DNA of 64,000 nt from Aliiroseovarius sp. F47248L (GCF_023016085.1 NZ_JALKBF010000001.1:372001-436000), one strand, 5' to 3'; counted from the stretch's first letter, positions 42,463 through 51,638 are shown. Translations and numbers: made by a program. The notes: generated by a model from the sequence alone, not told the origin.

Positions 42463-43314
42463 TCAGCCTCGTTGGGATGGGTGCCAGAATGTCACCTTCT
42501 TTTCGAACCATGCAACCACACCATAGAAAAGCGTGCCTGCCAATGCTGCGACAACGATCTCGGCCCAAACCAGATCAATTGACAAGCTGCCGACTCCGGT
42601 TGAGATGCGAAATCCCATTCCGCGGGTGGGCGACCCAAAGTACTCGGCCACAATTGCACCGATCAGGGCGAGCGTGGCACCGACCTTCAAACCGTTGAAG
42701 ATAAAGGGCATAGCGGCCGGAATGCGCAGCTTCCACAGAGTTTTGAAATACCCAGCGGCATATGTCTTCATCAGGTCGCGCAGCATTGCATCAGTTTCGC
42801 GCAACCCCTGAACCGTGTTCACGAGCACGGGGAAGAACACCATAACAACCACGACGGCGGCTTTCGAATGCCAGTCAAAACCGAACCAGCTGACCAGGAT
42901 CGGAGCCACACCCACAATTGGCAGCGCCGCAACAAAGTTGCCGATGGGTAGAAGACCGCGCGTCAAAAACGGCGATCGGTCTATCAGGACGGCCACGACG
43001 AACGCAGCAGCTGCGCCGATGAAATACCCACGCAATGCACCTTTCAGAACGGTTTGAGTGAAATCTTCCCACAACATCCCGGTTGATTTGGCAAATGTGT
43101 CCGCGACAGCTGAGGGTGGGGGTAGAATTGCAGCCGAGACGTTGAAGGCATGGACCAGGGCTTCCCATGCCACCACGATGGTCAGACCGAAGATCACGGG
43201 CACCACAAACCGCACAAGCCTTGTCTCGGACCACTTCGACCGAACCATCGCGACATTTGCGGCCCAAGCTGCCAGCCAGAAGATGACGGCAATCATCAAC
43301 CAATTCATGAGCAC
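42463..43314 (-). CDS. ABC permease (SsuC/ThiX type)
   Basis: A 283-residue inner-membrane permease with about six helices and the binding-protein-dependent transport motif (LMKTYAAGYFKTLWKLRIPAAMPFIFNGLKVG in segments, the EAA-type loop). LPIVGVAPILVSWFGFDW precedes it. It overlaps the other permease gene by 10 bases. With that permease and the adjacent ATPase it would form the importer. Confidence 0.87.
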   Translation of the reverse strand: MLMNWLMIAVIFWLAAWAANVAMVRSKWSETRLVRFVVPVIFGLTIVVAWEALVHAFNVSAAILPPPSAVADTFAKSTGMLWEDFTQTVLKGALRGYFIGAAAAFVVAVLIDRSPFLTRGLLPIGNFVAALPIVGVAPILVSWFGFDWHSKAAVVVVMVFFPVLVNTVQGLRETDAMLRDLMKTYAAGYFKTLWKLRIPAAMPFIFNGLKVGATLALIGAIVAEYFGSPTRGMGFRISTGVGSLSIDLVWAEIVVAALAGTLFYGVVAWFEKKVTFWHPSQRG

Positions 43315-44240
43315 ATCCCCATCCGTCGCAACAGTATTTGTTGCGTTCGGTCAACTAGGGTGACAAGCACACCTGCCAGAATAGCCGCGGCAAACAGTGC
43401 CGCCCAGATTGCCAGAGGTGTACCAAACTGATCGCCGATCAGGATGCGGGCACCAAGGCCGCTGATTGCACCCGTCGGAAGTTCACCGACGATAGCGCCG
43501 ACAAGGGCGGCGGCAATACCGATCTTGAGCGATGTAAACAGATAGGGCAGGGAGGCAGGCACCCTCAATTTCATGAAACGCTGCACGCCCGACGCGCTGT
43601 AGGTTTTCAACAAATCCATCTGTTCGGCGGTGGGGGATCGCAGACCTTTTACCATACCGACCAGGACCGGAAAGAAGCACAGGTAAGACGAGATCAGCGC
43701 CTTTGGAAAGCCGCGCCCCTCGATCCCCACTTGCGACGACAGGACGATGATCATCGGGGCCAGCGCCACGATGGGAATGGCCTGGGATATGATGGCCCAG
43801 GGCATCACCGACATCTCGATCACACGCGACTGTACAATGGCAACCGCGCCAACTATTCCGATCGTCGTGCCAAGAAGAAACCCCCAGAAGGTTGATTGCA
43901 GCGTAATCCAACCGTGATAGATCAGCGATCGTTTCGACCATGTGCGGCCTTTAAAGACCATCGCGCCTGTGGTTTTCCACAGCTCTTGACCGACCTGTGT
44001 CGGGGTGGGAAGGCGTGGTCGCTCTAGGCTGTAGCCGTCGGAAATGTGATCCCTGTTCTTTACCATCAACACCCAGCTTGACATGTCGCGCCGTTCGACC
44101 GCCGAAGGGGGATCTATCGTGGCGCCCGAGCGTTCGGCCTGATCCAGCGCGACACGAATGTTCATGGGGGCGACGGCCAAATACCAGATGACGACCATGG
44201 CGGCCAATACGGTCAGAACGGAAAGTGCAGTTTTAGTCAT
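43305..44240 (-). CDS. ABC permease (SsuC/ThiX type), second copy
   Basis: A 311-residue permease with an extra periplasmic stretch after the first helix (about 25-90). The EAA-type loop LLKTYSASGVQRFMKLRVPASL is present in segments, with the family pattern QAIPIVALAPMIIVL. It is paralogous to the adjacent 283-residue permease; together they form a heterodimer. The start at 44240 has AGGACACTC upstream. The gene overlaps the ATPase stop by 8 bases. Confidence 0.86.
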   Translation of the reverse strand: MTKTALSVLTVLAAMVVIWYLAVAPMNIRVALDQAERSGATIDPPSAVERRDMSSWVLMVKNRDHISDGYSLERPRLPTPTQVGQELWKTTGAMVFKGRTWSKRSLIYHGWITLQSTFWGFLLGTTIGIVGAVAIVQSRVIEMSVMPWAIISQAIPIVALAPMIIVLSSQVGIEGRGFPKALISSYLCFFPVLVGMVKGLRSPTAEQMDLLKTYSASGVQRFMKLRVPASLPYLFTSLKIGIAAALVGAIVGELPTGAISGLGARILIGDQFGTPLAIWAALFAAAILAGVLVTLVDRTQQILLRRMGMCS

Positions 44241-45015
44241 AAGAGTGTCCTGCCCGCAGCCCTTCGCGCACCCGGTGGGCCACATCCAGAAACGCCTGCG
44301 TGTCGCGAATATCGAGTGGGCGAACCGCAGGCAGCGGATTCTCGATCACATCCGATATCCGACCAGGACGAGGCGACATGACGACGATTTTGGTTGATAG
44401 ATATACCGCTTCGGGGATCGAGTGGGTGACGAAAGCAATCGTCTTCTGCGTCTTGGCCCACAGCTTCAAAAGCTGTTCGTTCAAGTGGTCGCGCACAATC
44501 TCGTCCAGCGCGCCAAAGGGTTCGTCCATCAACAGAATGTCCGCGTCAAACGCCAGCGCACGCGCGATCGAGGCGCGTTGTTGCATCCCACCAGACAGCT
44601 GCCACGGGAATTTCTTCTCAAACCCGTCCAGTTCGACCAGTTCGAGAACGCGTTTGATGCGCGCATCCTGATCGGCTTTGGCATAGCCCATGATCTCAAG
44701 CGGCAAGCGGATGTTCTTGCCGATTGTGCGCCACGGGTAAAGTCCGGCATGCTGGAAAACATAGCCATAGGCGCGCGATTTACGCGCCTCGCGTGCCGAC
44801 ACACCATTCACCGTGATCGAGCCACCTGTGGGCTCCTCCAAGTCAGCCATGCAGCGCAGGAACGTTGTCTTTCCACAGCCCGACGGGCCGATGAAGCTGA
44901 CGAAATCGCCCTTGTTGATATCCAGCGATACGTCTTTGAGCGCATGAACCGGGCCGTCATTGGTCTGAAAGGTCAGTGAGAGATTCTCGGCCTTAATCGC
45001 CGTTTCTGTGTTCAA
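44233..45015 (-). CDS. ABC ATPase for the pyrimidine-type importer
   Basis: A 260-residue ATPase of the nitrate/taurine/thiamine-precursor type. Walker A GPSGCGKTT is at about 43-51, signature LSGGMQQRASIARAL, Walker B LLMDEPFGALDE, and the switch His lies in FVTHSIPEA. It begins with a TTG directly after the dihydropyrimidinase stop (one base between), with GGGGTC as a weak ribosome site; no better start exists. The position ties transport to pyrimidine ring opening. Confidence 0.9.
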   Translation of the reverse strand: MNTETAIKAENLSLTFQTNDGPVHALKDVSLDINKGDFVSFIGPSGCGKTTFLRCMADLEEPTGGSITVNGVSAREARKSRAYGYVFQHAGLYPWRTIGKNIRLPLEIMGYAKADQDARIKRVLELVELDGFEKKFPWQLSGGMQQRASIARALAFDADILLMDEPFGALDEIVRDHLNEQLLKLWAKTQKTIAFVTHSIPEAVYLSTKIVVMSPRPGRISDVIENPLPAVRPLDIRDTQAFLDVAHRVREGLRAGHSYD

Positions 45016-45016
45016 C

Positions 45017-46471
45017 TTAGACCCCAGTCGCCGGAATGCCGGTGCGCTTGACCGGCTGTGGCGCGGTCAGTTCTTTCCATTTGCTGAGTGCGGTGTTGAC
45101 CGTCGCATTCGGTTCGCGTTCGACAAACTTGCCGTGGCCTTCCTGCGTCTTGATCTCGCCGTCATGCACAGCAACCTGTCCGCGTGTCAGCGTGAAGCGG
45201 GGCAGGCCTTTGACCTTGTGACCTTCGAACACGTTATAGTCGATAGCCGATTGTTGGTTGCCTGCCGTGATGGTCTTTTCTTTCTCGGGATCCCAGACAA
45301 CAAGATCGGCATCCGCCCCCACCAGAACAGCGCCTTTCTTGGGATAGCAATTCAGGATTTTGGCGATGTTGGTCGAGGTGACGGCGACAAATTCGTTCAT
45401 CGTCAGGCGCCCCGTGGCCACGCCGTTTGTCCAAAGCATCGGCATCCGATCCTCAAGCCCGCCGGTGCCGTTTGGGATTTTGGTGAAATCCCCAACGCCA
45501 TATCGTTTCTGCTCCGTTGTAAACGCGCAGTGGTCCGTCGCAACAACCGACAAGCTGCCCGATTGCAGACCGGCCCACAGGCTGTCTTGGTGTTGTTTGT
45601 TGCGGAAGGGCGGCGACATCACGCGACGCGCGGCATGGTCCCAATCTTTGTTGAAATACTCGCTTTCATCCAGTGTCAGGTGCTGGATCAGCGGCTCACC
45701 CCAAACGCGTTTGCCCTGCATGCGGGCGCGGCGGATCGCTTCGTGGCTTTCCTCGCAGGACACATGCACGACATAGAGCGGTGCACCGGCCATGTCGGCA
45801 ATCATGATCGCGCGGTTGGTGGCCTCCCCTTCGACCTGAGAGGGGCGGGAATAGGCATGTGCTTCAGGCCCCGTGTTGCCCTCGGCCAGCAGCTTGGCGG
45901 AGAGTTCCGCGACCACATCGCCGTTTTCAGCATGGACCATCGGGGTCGCGCCCAGCTCGGCCAGACGGTTGAACGAGGCGAAGAGCTCGTCGTCATTCAC
46001 CATCAGCGCGCCCTTATAGGCAAGGAAGTGCTTGAACGTGTTGATGCCGCGTTCCTGAACGACGGTTTTCATGTCGTCGAACACTTGCTCGCCCCACCAC
46101 GTGACCGCCATATGGAACGAGTAGTCGCAGTTCGCGCGGGTCGATTTATTGTCCCAGCGTTTCAACGCGTCCAGCAGGCTTTCCCCTTGGTTTGGCAGAG
46201 CGAAATCGACAACCATCGTGGTGCCACCGGCCAGCGCCGCCCGCGTGCCGCTTTCGAAATCATCCGAGGAATAGGTGCCCATGAACGGCATTTCGAGGTG
46301 CGTGTGCGGGTCGATCCCGCCGGGCATGACGTAACAACCGGTGGCGTCGAGCGTCTCGTCGCCCTTCAGGTCCGGCCCGATCTCGATGATCTTGCCACTG
46401 TCGATCAGGACGTCTGCTTTGTAAGTGAGGTCCGCTGTTACGACAGTGCCGTTTTTGATGACTTTGGTCAT
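45017..46471 (-). CDS. hydA: Dihydropyrimidinase
   Basis: A 484-residue cyclic amidohydrolase. Metal ligands are in GGIDPHTHLEMPF (about 52-64), the carboxylated Lys is in FKHFLAYKGALMV (about 140-152), and the His ligands lie in MVHAENGD and VVHVSCEES. The Asp is in VVATDHCAFT. The sequence matches dihydropyrimidinases (PydB/HydA): it opens 5,6-dihydrouracil or dihydrothymine to N-carbamoyl-beta-alanine or its methyl form. GGAG is nine bases before the ATG. It follows the ureidopropionase gene and an 80-codon gene, and precedes the importer genes. A hydantoinase activity is common in this family. Confidence 0.92.
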   Translation of the reverse strand: MTKVIKNGTVVTADLTYKADVLIDSGKIIEIGPDLKGDETLDATGCYVMPGGIDPHTHLEMPFMGTYSSDDFESGTRAALAGGTTMVVDFALPNQGESLLDALKRWDNKSTRANCDYSFHMAVTWWGEQVFDDMKTVVQERGINTFKHFLAYKGALMVNDDELFASFNRLAELGATPMVHAENGDVVAELSAKLLAEGNTGPEAHAYSRPSQVEGEATNRAIMIADMAGAPLYVVHVSCEESHEAIRRARMQGKRVWGEPLIQHLTLDESEYFNKDWDHAARRVMSPPFRNKQHQDSLWAGLQSGSLSVVATDHCAFTTEQKRYGVGDFTKIPNGTGGLEDRMPMLWTNGVATGRLTMNEFVAVTSTNIAKILNCYPKKGAVLVGADADLVVWDPEKEKTITAGNQQSAIDYNVFEGHKVKGLPRFTLTRGQVAVHDGEIKTQEGHGKFVEREPNATVNTALSKWKELTAPQPVKRTGIPATGV

Positions 46472-46486
46472 TTGGGGACTCCTTGT

Positions 46487-46729
46487 TTATTCATCGCGCG
46501 CAATAATCACGTTCTCGCTGATTATTGCTGTTCCAGGGTTCATCCGGATTCCCGATCCAGGATTGTCGATTAGAAACCGGGCTGCTTCTTCAATGGTATC
46601 AAAAGAAATGGCATGGGTTTTCTCGTTGTTTGGTCGGTTTTTTAGATAGCAGTCATACTGAGCTTTCCCTGTCGAGCGAGATTTAACTTTGTATGCAACC
46701 TGACCTGTGTCAGCGCTATATATTTTCAC
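46487..46729 (-). CDS. Small hypothetical protein nested in the pyrimidine operon
   Basis: An 80-residue predicted protein (VKIYSADTGQVAYKVKSR, then ISFDTIEEAARFLIDNPG) ending in an acidic/basic tail. The pattern of short beta strands followed by a helix resembles single-domain DUF2188-like or DNA-binding mini-proteins, but I do not recognise a family. The GTG at 46729 overlaps the stop of the upstream hydrolase gene (GTGA), so it is translationally coupled. It ends 15 bases before dihydropyrimidinase. Its A+T content is higher than that of its neighbours, so it may be a recent insertion into the operon. Confidence 0.6.
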   Translation of the reverse strand: MKIYSADTGQVAYKVKSRSTGKAQYDCYLKNRPNNEKTHAISFDTIEEAARFLIDNPGSGIRMNPGTAIISENVIIARDE

Positions 46730-47973
46730 TCCACAATCTCCGCCGTTTCCAACACCGCGTGCATCAGCACATCCGTGCCAGCCGCCGCCCATTCCTTGGA
46801 AATGTCCTCTGCCTCGTTATGGGATAGTCCGTCCACACAGGGGCACATGATCATAGCGGTGGGATAAATCTCGTTGATCCAGCAGGCGTCGTGGCCTGCA
46901 CCCGAGACGATATCCATGTGGCTATAGCCCAGTTCTTTCGCGGCATTGCGCACGGCTTTCACGCAGCCTTCGTCAAAGGCGGGCGGGTCGAAGGTGCCGA
47001 CCATCTCCCAGCTCATTTCCACGCCGATATCCGCACAGAGCTTCGGCGCACGTTCGTCAAACTCGGCGATCATCGCGTCGATCACCTCTTGCAGGTGCGA
47101 GCGGAAATCGACGGTGCAGACGACCTTGCCGGGGATGATGTTGCGCGAGTTCGGGTAGACGTCGATATGGCCAATCGCCCCCACCGCGTTGGGCTGGTGT
47201 TTCATCGCGATCTCATGGACCAGCTCGGTGATCAGCGCCAAACCACGTCCTGCGTTGATCCGCATGGGCATGGGGGTCGAGCCTGTGTGGCTTTCCTTGC
47301 CGATGATGGTCACTTCCAGCCAGTTCAGACCTTGGCCGTGGGTAACGACACCGATGTCTTTGCCCTCTGCTTCCAGAATGGGGCCTTGTTCAATGTGCAG
47401 CTCGAACATCGCGTGCATTTTGCGTGCGCCGACTTGCTCGTCGCCGACCCAACCGATGCGCTTCAGTTCATCTCCGAATTTCTTGCCCTCGGCATCCTCC
47501 CGGTCATAGGCCCAGTCTTGCGCGTGCTTTCCGGCAAACACGCCAGAGGCCAGCATGGCAGGGGCAAAGCGCGTGCCTTCTTCGTTGGTCCAGTTGGTCA
47601 GAACAATCGGGTGTTTGGTTTTGACGCTCAGGTCATTCATCGTCCGGATGGCCTCAAGCCCACCCAACACGCCCAGCACCCCGTCATACTTGCCGCCGGT
47701 CGGTTGGGTGTCGAGGTGCGAGCCCATATAGACGGGCAGGGCGTCGGGGTCTTCGCCGGGGCGGGTGGCAAACATGTTGCCCATCGTATCGACGCCCATG
47801 GTGCAGCCCGCAGCCTCGCACCAGCTTTGAAACAGAGCGCGGCCTTCGGCGTCTTCGTCGGTCAGGGTCTGGCGATTGTTACCGCCCGCGACGCCCGGCC
47901 CGATCTTGGCCATCTCCATAATGCTGTCCCAAAGACGGTCAGGATTGATGCGCAGGTTTTTCCCGTGGCTCAT
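46726..47973 (-). CDS. hyuC: N-carbamoyl-beta-alanine/amino acid amidohydrolase (M20 type)
   Basis: A 415-residue M20-type Zn hydrolase. Metal ligands are in YMGSHLDTQPTGGKYDGVLG (about 82-101), NEEGTRFAPAMLASGV and HIEQGP. The substrate-binding region GAIGHIDVYPNSRNIIPG is typical of HyuC, PydC and allantoate amidohydrolase. Beside dihydropyrimidinase it most likely cuts N-carbamoyl-beta-alanine to beta-alanine, CO2 and ammonia. The ATG at 47973 has GGGAG at a proper distance; an ATG two codons earlier touches that site. It is the first gene of the operon, divergent from the tandem TetR genes. Confidence 0.9.
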   Translation of the reverse strand: MSHGKNLRINPDRLWDSIMEMAKIGPGVAGGNNRQTLTDEDAEGRALFQSWCEAAGCTMGVDTMGNMFATRPGEDPDALPVYMGSHLDTQPTGGKYDGVLGVLGGLEAIRTMNDLSVKTKHPIVLTNWTNEEGTRFAPAMLASGVFAGKHAQDWAYDREDAEGKKFGDELKRIGWVGDEQVGARKMHAMFELHIEQGPILEAEGKDIGVVTHGQGLNWLEVTIIGKESHTGSTPMPMRINAGRGLALITELVHEIAMKHQPNAVGAIGHIDVYPNSRNIIPGKVVCTVDFRSHLQEVIDAMIAEFDERAPKLCADIGVEMSWEMVGTFDPPAFDEGCVKAVRNAAKELGYSHMDIVSGAGHDACWINEIYPTAMIMCPCVDGLSHNEAEDISKEWAAAGTDVLMHAVLETAEIVE

Positions 47974-48047
47974 AGTCATCTCCCATTTGGTCGGCCTTGC
48001 GGCGTGCGGAAATTAGATTCCGTCGTTACCCACAGGCTGGCGGATTT

Positions 48048-48086
48048 CTGCACGATCGGTCAATCTTTTTCTGACCGATCGTGCAG
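48048..48086. promoter_or_regulatory. Perfect 15-bp inverted repeat, TetR-type operator candidate
   Basis: Arms CTGCACGATCGGTCA (48048-48062) and TGACCGATCGTGCAG (48072-48086) are separated by nine bases in the divergent promoter region of hyuC and the first TetR gene. Each arm is itself nearly palindromic around CGATCG, so two operator sites in opposite orientation are possible. Confidence 0.7.
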
Positions 48087-48162
48087 ACAACACCTGTTTT
48101 TTGCGCAAAACTCGTGCCACAAGATGAAACCCTGTGCAGATTTTGCGCAAGCAACGAGTGTG

Positions 48163-48822
48163 ATGAGCGACGTGAACAAGACGACAAGAGGCATCCAAAG
48201 CCGCAATCGCGAAGAGGTGACAGCCCGCATTCTGGTTGCCGCCGAAAAAGTGTTTGCCGAGTTTGGTTATGCCGGCGCTTCGATCAGTCGGATCGCGGCG
48301 GTGGCGGGGCTGCCCAAGTCGAACGTGGTTTATTACTTTGAGACGAAAGAGGCGCTGTATCGCCGTGTCGTGGGCGAGATTTTTGACATCTGGCGTGCGG
48401 CGGCGGACAGTATCAGGGTCGACAATGACCCGATTCAAGCGCTGGGCGAATATATCGACACCAAACTGGATCTTGCGCGGACGCGGCCCTATGGCTCGAA
48501 AGTCTGGGCGAACGAGATCATCCAGCGCGCGCCCATCGTGCAGGACTATCTGGAAGACGAGCTGCGATCCTGGACCGAAAACCGGATCGTGGTGATCGAG
48601 ACCTGGATCAAAAATGAACAGATCCGACCGATCAGCGCGCGCCATTTGCTTTATGCGATTTGGGCAACAACGCAGCATTACGCAGATTTCATTCACCAGA
48701 TCACGACACTGAACGAAGGCGAAGAGCTCACCGATGTGCAGTGGGACGAAACCAAGACAGCCGTGAAAGATCTGCTGCTCTGTGGGGTTGCTCTGCCAAA
48801 CCGGATCAGGGCTGAGGGTTGA
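48163..48822 (+). CDS. RutR-like TetR regulator (first of tandem pair)
   Basis: A 219-residue TetR protein. The helix-turn-helix is at about 20-65 (RILVAAEKVFAEFGYAGASI, then AAVAGLPKSNVVYYF), and the ligand domain has WANEIIQRAPIVQDYLEDEL and YAIWATTQHYADFIHQI, the pattern of the RutR C-terminal domain, which binds uracil or thymine. It is divergent from the hyuC-hydA-ABC operon and very probably senses a pyrimidine or its breakdown product. I chose the ATG at 48163; a much longer in-frame extension upstream is antisense to hyuC and rejected. A second, related regulator begins seven bases after its stop. Confidence 0.88.
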   Translation: MSDVNKTTRGIQSRNREEVTARILVAAEKVFAEFGYAGASISRIAAVAGLPKSNVVYYFETKEALYRRVVGEIFDIWRAAADSIRVDNDPIQALGEYIDTKLDLARTRPYGSKVWANEIIQRAPIVQDYLEDELRSWTENRIVVIETWIKNEQIRPISARHLLYAIWATTQHYADFIHQITTLNEGEELTDVQWDETKTAVKDLLLCGVALPNRIRAEG

Positions 48823-48828
48823 TATTGG

Positions 48829-49455
48829 ATGGCTAAAGCAGGCTCGACATCCCGCCCCACCCGCATCCAGCGCGAGAAACGGCGGGCGATATTCGAGGCC
48901 GCGCTGGACGTGTTCTCGGAAAAAGGACTGCGCGGAGCGACTTTGGACCAAATCGCCGATGCAGCAGGTCTATCCAAGCAGAACATCGTTTATTATTTTA
49001 ATGGCAAGGAAGCTATCTACTCCGAACTTCTTGAAAGCTTGCTTGAAGAGTGGGTCAGCCCCCTTCGCGATCTGTCCGAGGATGGGGATCCGCTGGACGA
49101 GATCCTGACCTATGTTGGTCGCAAGATGGAGATGTCACGCGAGATGCAGCGCGAAAGTCGACTATTTGCGACTGAGATCCTGCACGGTGCCCCTAGGTTG
49201 GGGAACATGCTGACGAAAGACCTTAAATCGTTGGTCGATGAAAAGGCTGCTGTCATTGCCAATTGGATGGTTGAAGGTCAGCTAGCCACCATTGACCCGC
49301 ATCACCTCATCTTCTCGATTTGGGCGATGACCCAGCATTATGCCGATTTTGACCTTCAGGTGCAGGCGGTGTTGGGGCCGGTGCGCAGTGACACACGGTT
49401 CGAAGACGCAGAAGCGTTTATCAAGCACATGTTGGTCAGGGCGCTTCACCCCTGA
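48829..49455 (+). CDS. RutR-like TetR regulator (second of tandem pair)
   Basis: A 208-residue TetR protein, clearly paralogous to its upstream neighbour. The DNA-binding part is RRAIFEAALDVFSEKGLRGA, then ADAAGLSKQNIVYYF, and the ligand part contains RLFATEILHGAPRLGNML and FSIWAMTQHYADFDLQV. The shared WAxTQHYADF motif marks the RutR-type ligand domain. The two may form homo- or heterodimers on the nearby operators. The last 20 bases overlap the convergent EamA gene. Confidence 0.87.
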   Translation: MAKAGSTSRPTRIQREKRRAIFEAALDVFSEKGLRGATLDQIADAAGLSKQNIVYYFNGKEAIYSELLESLLEEWVSPLRDLSEDGDPLDEILTYVGRKMEMSREMQRESRLFATEILHGAPRLGNMLTKDLKSLVDEKAAVIANWMVEGQLATIDPHHLIFSIWAMTQHYADFDLQVQAVLGPVRSDTRFEDAEAFIKHMLVRALHP

Positions 49456-50326
49456 GCAGCATCGCAAGTGCCAGAAGCGTTGCAGCTACACCGGCCAGCA
49501 AAAGGGCAGGGGGGGTGGTGCCGTAAAACAGGAAATCCCAAAGCACGACCCAGCTTGGTACAAGATATGTGTATGCCATGACCTTGCCTGCCGGCAGGCG
49601 CTGGGCGGCATATTGAACCAAAAAGAACGTGCCAGCGGTGGTGACCACGGCAAGATAGGCAATGACCATCCAAACTGCCGGGCGCAAGGCCGAGAAGTCA
49701 GTGTGAACGAGGTCGCCAAAACCATAGAGTCCAGTGACGATCAAAGCACCCAGCACAGTCCCAAGTGATGTTTGCAAAGGTTTGACGTCGCTTGCCAATT
49801 TCCGAGCAAGTGCTGGCACCAACGCGTGGGCCAGCGCACCAACAGAAAACAGCGCCTCGCCACGACCAAGCTCAAACCGCATGAGCGCGCCGATATCCGC
49901 GCGAAAAATGACCCACACCGCCCCCACCGCACCGATTGTCAGCGCGATCAGCGTCCAGCGCCCTGACCTCTGCCCTGCGATCAACAGCCCACAGCCTGCC
50001 GCCATCAAAGGCGTCAACGTAAAGACCGCCGCAGTCGATACAGCGGTTGTGACGCGAAGCGCCTCGAACATGGTGATGAAATATACGGCCATCAACCCGC
50101 CCATCAGCCCAAAGCGCCAAAAGCCGGTGAAGACCGGGCGCACAGAAATACGCAAGACCCGCGCAAGTCCAAACAGGACCAGCGCCGCCAACGCAAACCG
50201 CACTGTGTTCAGGGCGGTGGGTGTAATTTCTTTCGCGACGATGTGGCCAAAACTGAAAGACAACGAGACCAGTGCCGAAAAGGATAACATCGCCAGATGG
50301 CCCTGCCGAGAGGAGGACAGGGCCAT
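49436..50326 (-). CDS. EamA/DMT-family transporter
   Basis: A 296-residue membrane protein with about ten helices in two EamA repeats (FALAALVLFGLARVL; then VMAYTYLVPSWVVLWDFLFYG near the end). Members export amino acids and small metabolites. The start at 50326 stands eight bases after the preA stop; longer frames run into preA. Position suggests export of a pyrimidine product such as beta-alanine or 3-aminoisobutyrate. That is inference only. Confidence 0.82.
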   Translation of the reverse strand: MALSSSRQGHLAMLSFSALVSLSFSFGHIVAKEITPTALNTVRFALAALVLFGLARVLRISVRPVFTGFWRFGLMGGLMAVYFITMFEALRVTTAVSTAAVFTLTPLMAAGCGLLIAGQRSGRWTLIALTIGAVGAVWVIFRADIGALMRFELGRGEALFSVGALAHALVPALARKLASDVKPLQTSLGTVLGALIVTGLYGFGDLVHTDFSALRPAVWMVIAYLAVVTTAGTFFLVQYAAQRLPAGKVMAYTYLVPSWVVLWDFLFYGTTPPALLLAGVAATLLALAMLLRGEAP

Positions 50327-50333
50327 CCCAGCC

Positions 50334-51638
50334 TTACTCGGCGGCTGTGGCGCTTGGGTTGTTGGGGTGGGTTGTCCAGTTGGCATATTCTTTCTCAACA
50401 ACCTTTCCGGTTCGTTCGTCCATGGCACCCGCTACGATGGTTTCCATGGTGATGCAGCCATCGACTGGGCAGACATTCACACACAGATTACACGCCACGC
50501 ATTCGTCGTCCTTCACGTCGAAAACGCGATCCTCGGACATGCTGATCGCCTGGTGCGAGGTGTCTTCACAGGCTGCATAGCAGCGCCCGCATTGGATGCA
50601 AGCGTCTTGGTCAATGCGCGCCTTGGTGACGTGGTTCAGGTTCAGATATTGCCAGTCAGTGACATTGGGCACCGCACGGCCGACCACTTCTTCGATTGAG
50701 GTGTAGCCCTTTTCATCCATCCACTGGCTGAGGCCCGAGATCATTTCCTGCACCACCTTGAACCCATAGGTCATCGCCGCCGTGCAAACCTGCACGTTGC
50801 CCGCGCCAAGCGCCATGAATTCGGCTGCATCGCGCCAGGTGGTCACACCGCCAATGCCCGAAATGGGCAGGCCGCGCGTGCCGGGGTTGCGGGCAATCTC
50901 GGCGACCATGTTCAGGGCGATGGGTTTCACCGCCGGGCCGCAATAGCCGCCATGGGTGCCTTTGCCGTCGATCATCGGCTCGGGAGCCATCACGTCCAGA
51001 TTGACGTTGGTGATCGAGTTGATCGTGTTGATCAGGCTGACCGCATCCGCCCCACCATCCTTTGCGGCCTGTGCGGGCAGAAGGATGTTGGTGATGTTGG
51101 GCGTCAGCTTCACGATGACGGGCAGGTCGGTGGCTTCCTTGCACCAGCGCGTGACCATCTCGATATATTCCGGCACCTGCCCGACAGCCGATCCCATGCC
51201 GCGTTCGGCCATCCCGTGCGGACAGCCGAAGTTCAGTTCGAACCCGTCACAGCCGGTTTCGGCGATGCGCGGGATGATGCGTTTCCACTCGTCTTCCTCG
51301 CAGGGCACCATCACGGATGCGATCAGCGCGTGGTCGGGATAGTCCTTCTTCACGCGGGCCATTTCCTCAAGGTTGACCTCAAGCGGGCGGTCGGTGATCA
51401 GTTCGATGTTGTTCAAACCCAACAGGCGACGGTCTGCGCCGTGGATCGCGCCATAGCGCGGGCCGTTCACGTTAACGACGGGCGGTCCTTCGGCCCCCAG
51501 CGTCTTCCAAACCACGCCGCCCCAACCGGCTTCGAACGCGCGGCGCACGTTGTATTCCTTGTCGGTGGGTGGGGCCGAGGCCAGCCAGAACGGGTTGGGT
51601 GACTTAATTCCAAGAAAGTTCGATGTCAGGTCGGCCAT
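50334..51638 (-). CDS. preA: NAD-dependent dihydropyrimidine dehydrogenase subunit PreA
   Basis: A 434-residue FMN and iron-sulfur protein. The dihydroorotate-dehydrogenase-like barrel has LASAPPTDKEYNV, the catalytic Cys in LNFGCPHGMAERGMG, KLTPNITNI and ISGIGGVTTWRDA. The C-terminal ferredoxin part has CIQCGRCYAAC and CVACNLCVNVCPVDGC. With PreT it reduces uracil and thymine to dihydropyrimidines, the first step of reductive pyrimidine breakdown. The start at 51638 overlaps the preT stop (TAATG), so the subunits are coupled. Confidence 0.93.
   Translation of the reverse strand: MADLTSNFLGIKSPNPFWLASAPPTDKEYNVRRAFEAGWGGVVWKTLGAEGPPVVNVNGPRYGAIHGADRRLLGLNNIELITDRPLEVNLEEMARVKKDYPDHALIASVMVPCEEDEWKRIIPRIAETGCDGFELNFGCPHGMAERGMGSAVGQVPEYIEMVTRWCKEATDLPVIVKLTPNITNILLPAQAAKDGGADAVSLINTINSITNVNLDVMAPEPMIDGKGTHGGYCGPAVKPIALNMVAEIARNPGTRGLPISGIGGVTTWRDAAEFMALGAGNVQVCTAAMTYGFKVVQEMISGLSQWMDEKGYTSIEEVVGRAVPNVTDWQYLNLNHVTKARIDQDACIQCGRCYAACEDTSHQAISMSEDRVFDVKDDECVACNLCVNVCPVDGCITMETIVAGAMDERTGKVVEKEYANWTTHPNNPSATAAE

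Noticed and set aside
45008..46573. 521-codon plus-strand frame opposite dihydropyrimidinase
   Set aside because: It mirrors the codon-position bias of hydA on the other strand and has no family resemblance. hydA has all catalytic motifs and a good ribosome site.
46891..48162. Very long upstream extension of the first TetR gene, 643 codons in total
   Set aside because: It is the antisense reading of hyuC and the operator region. The TetR domain starts shortly after the ATG at 48163, and nothing upstream resembles a protein family.
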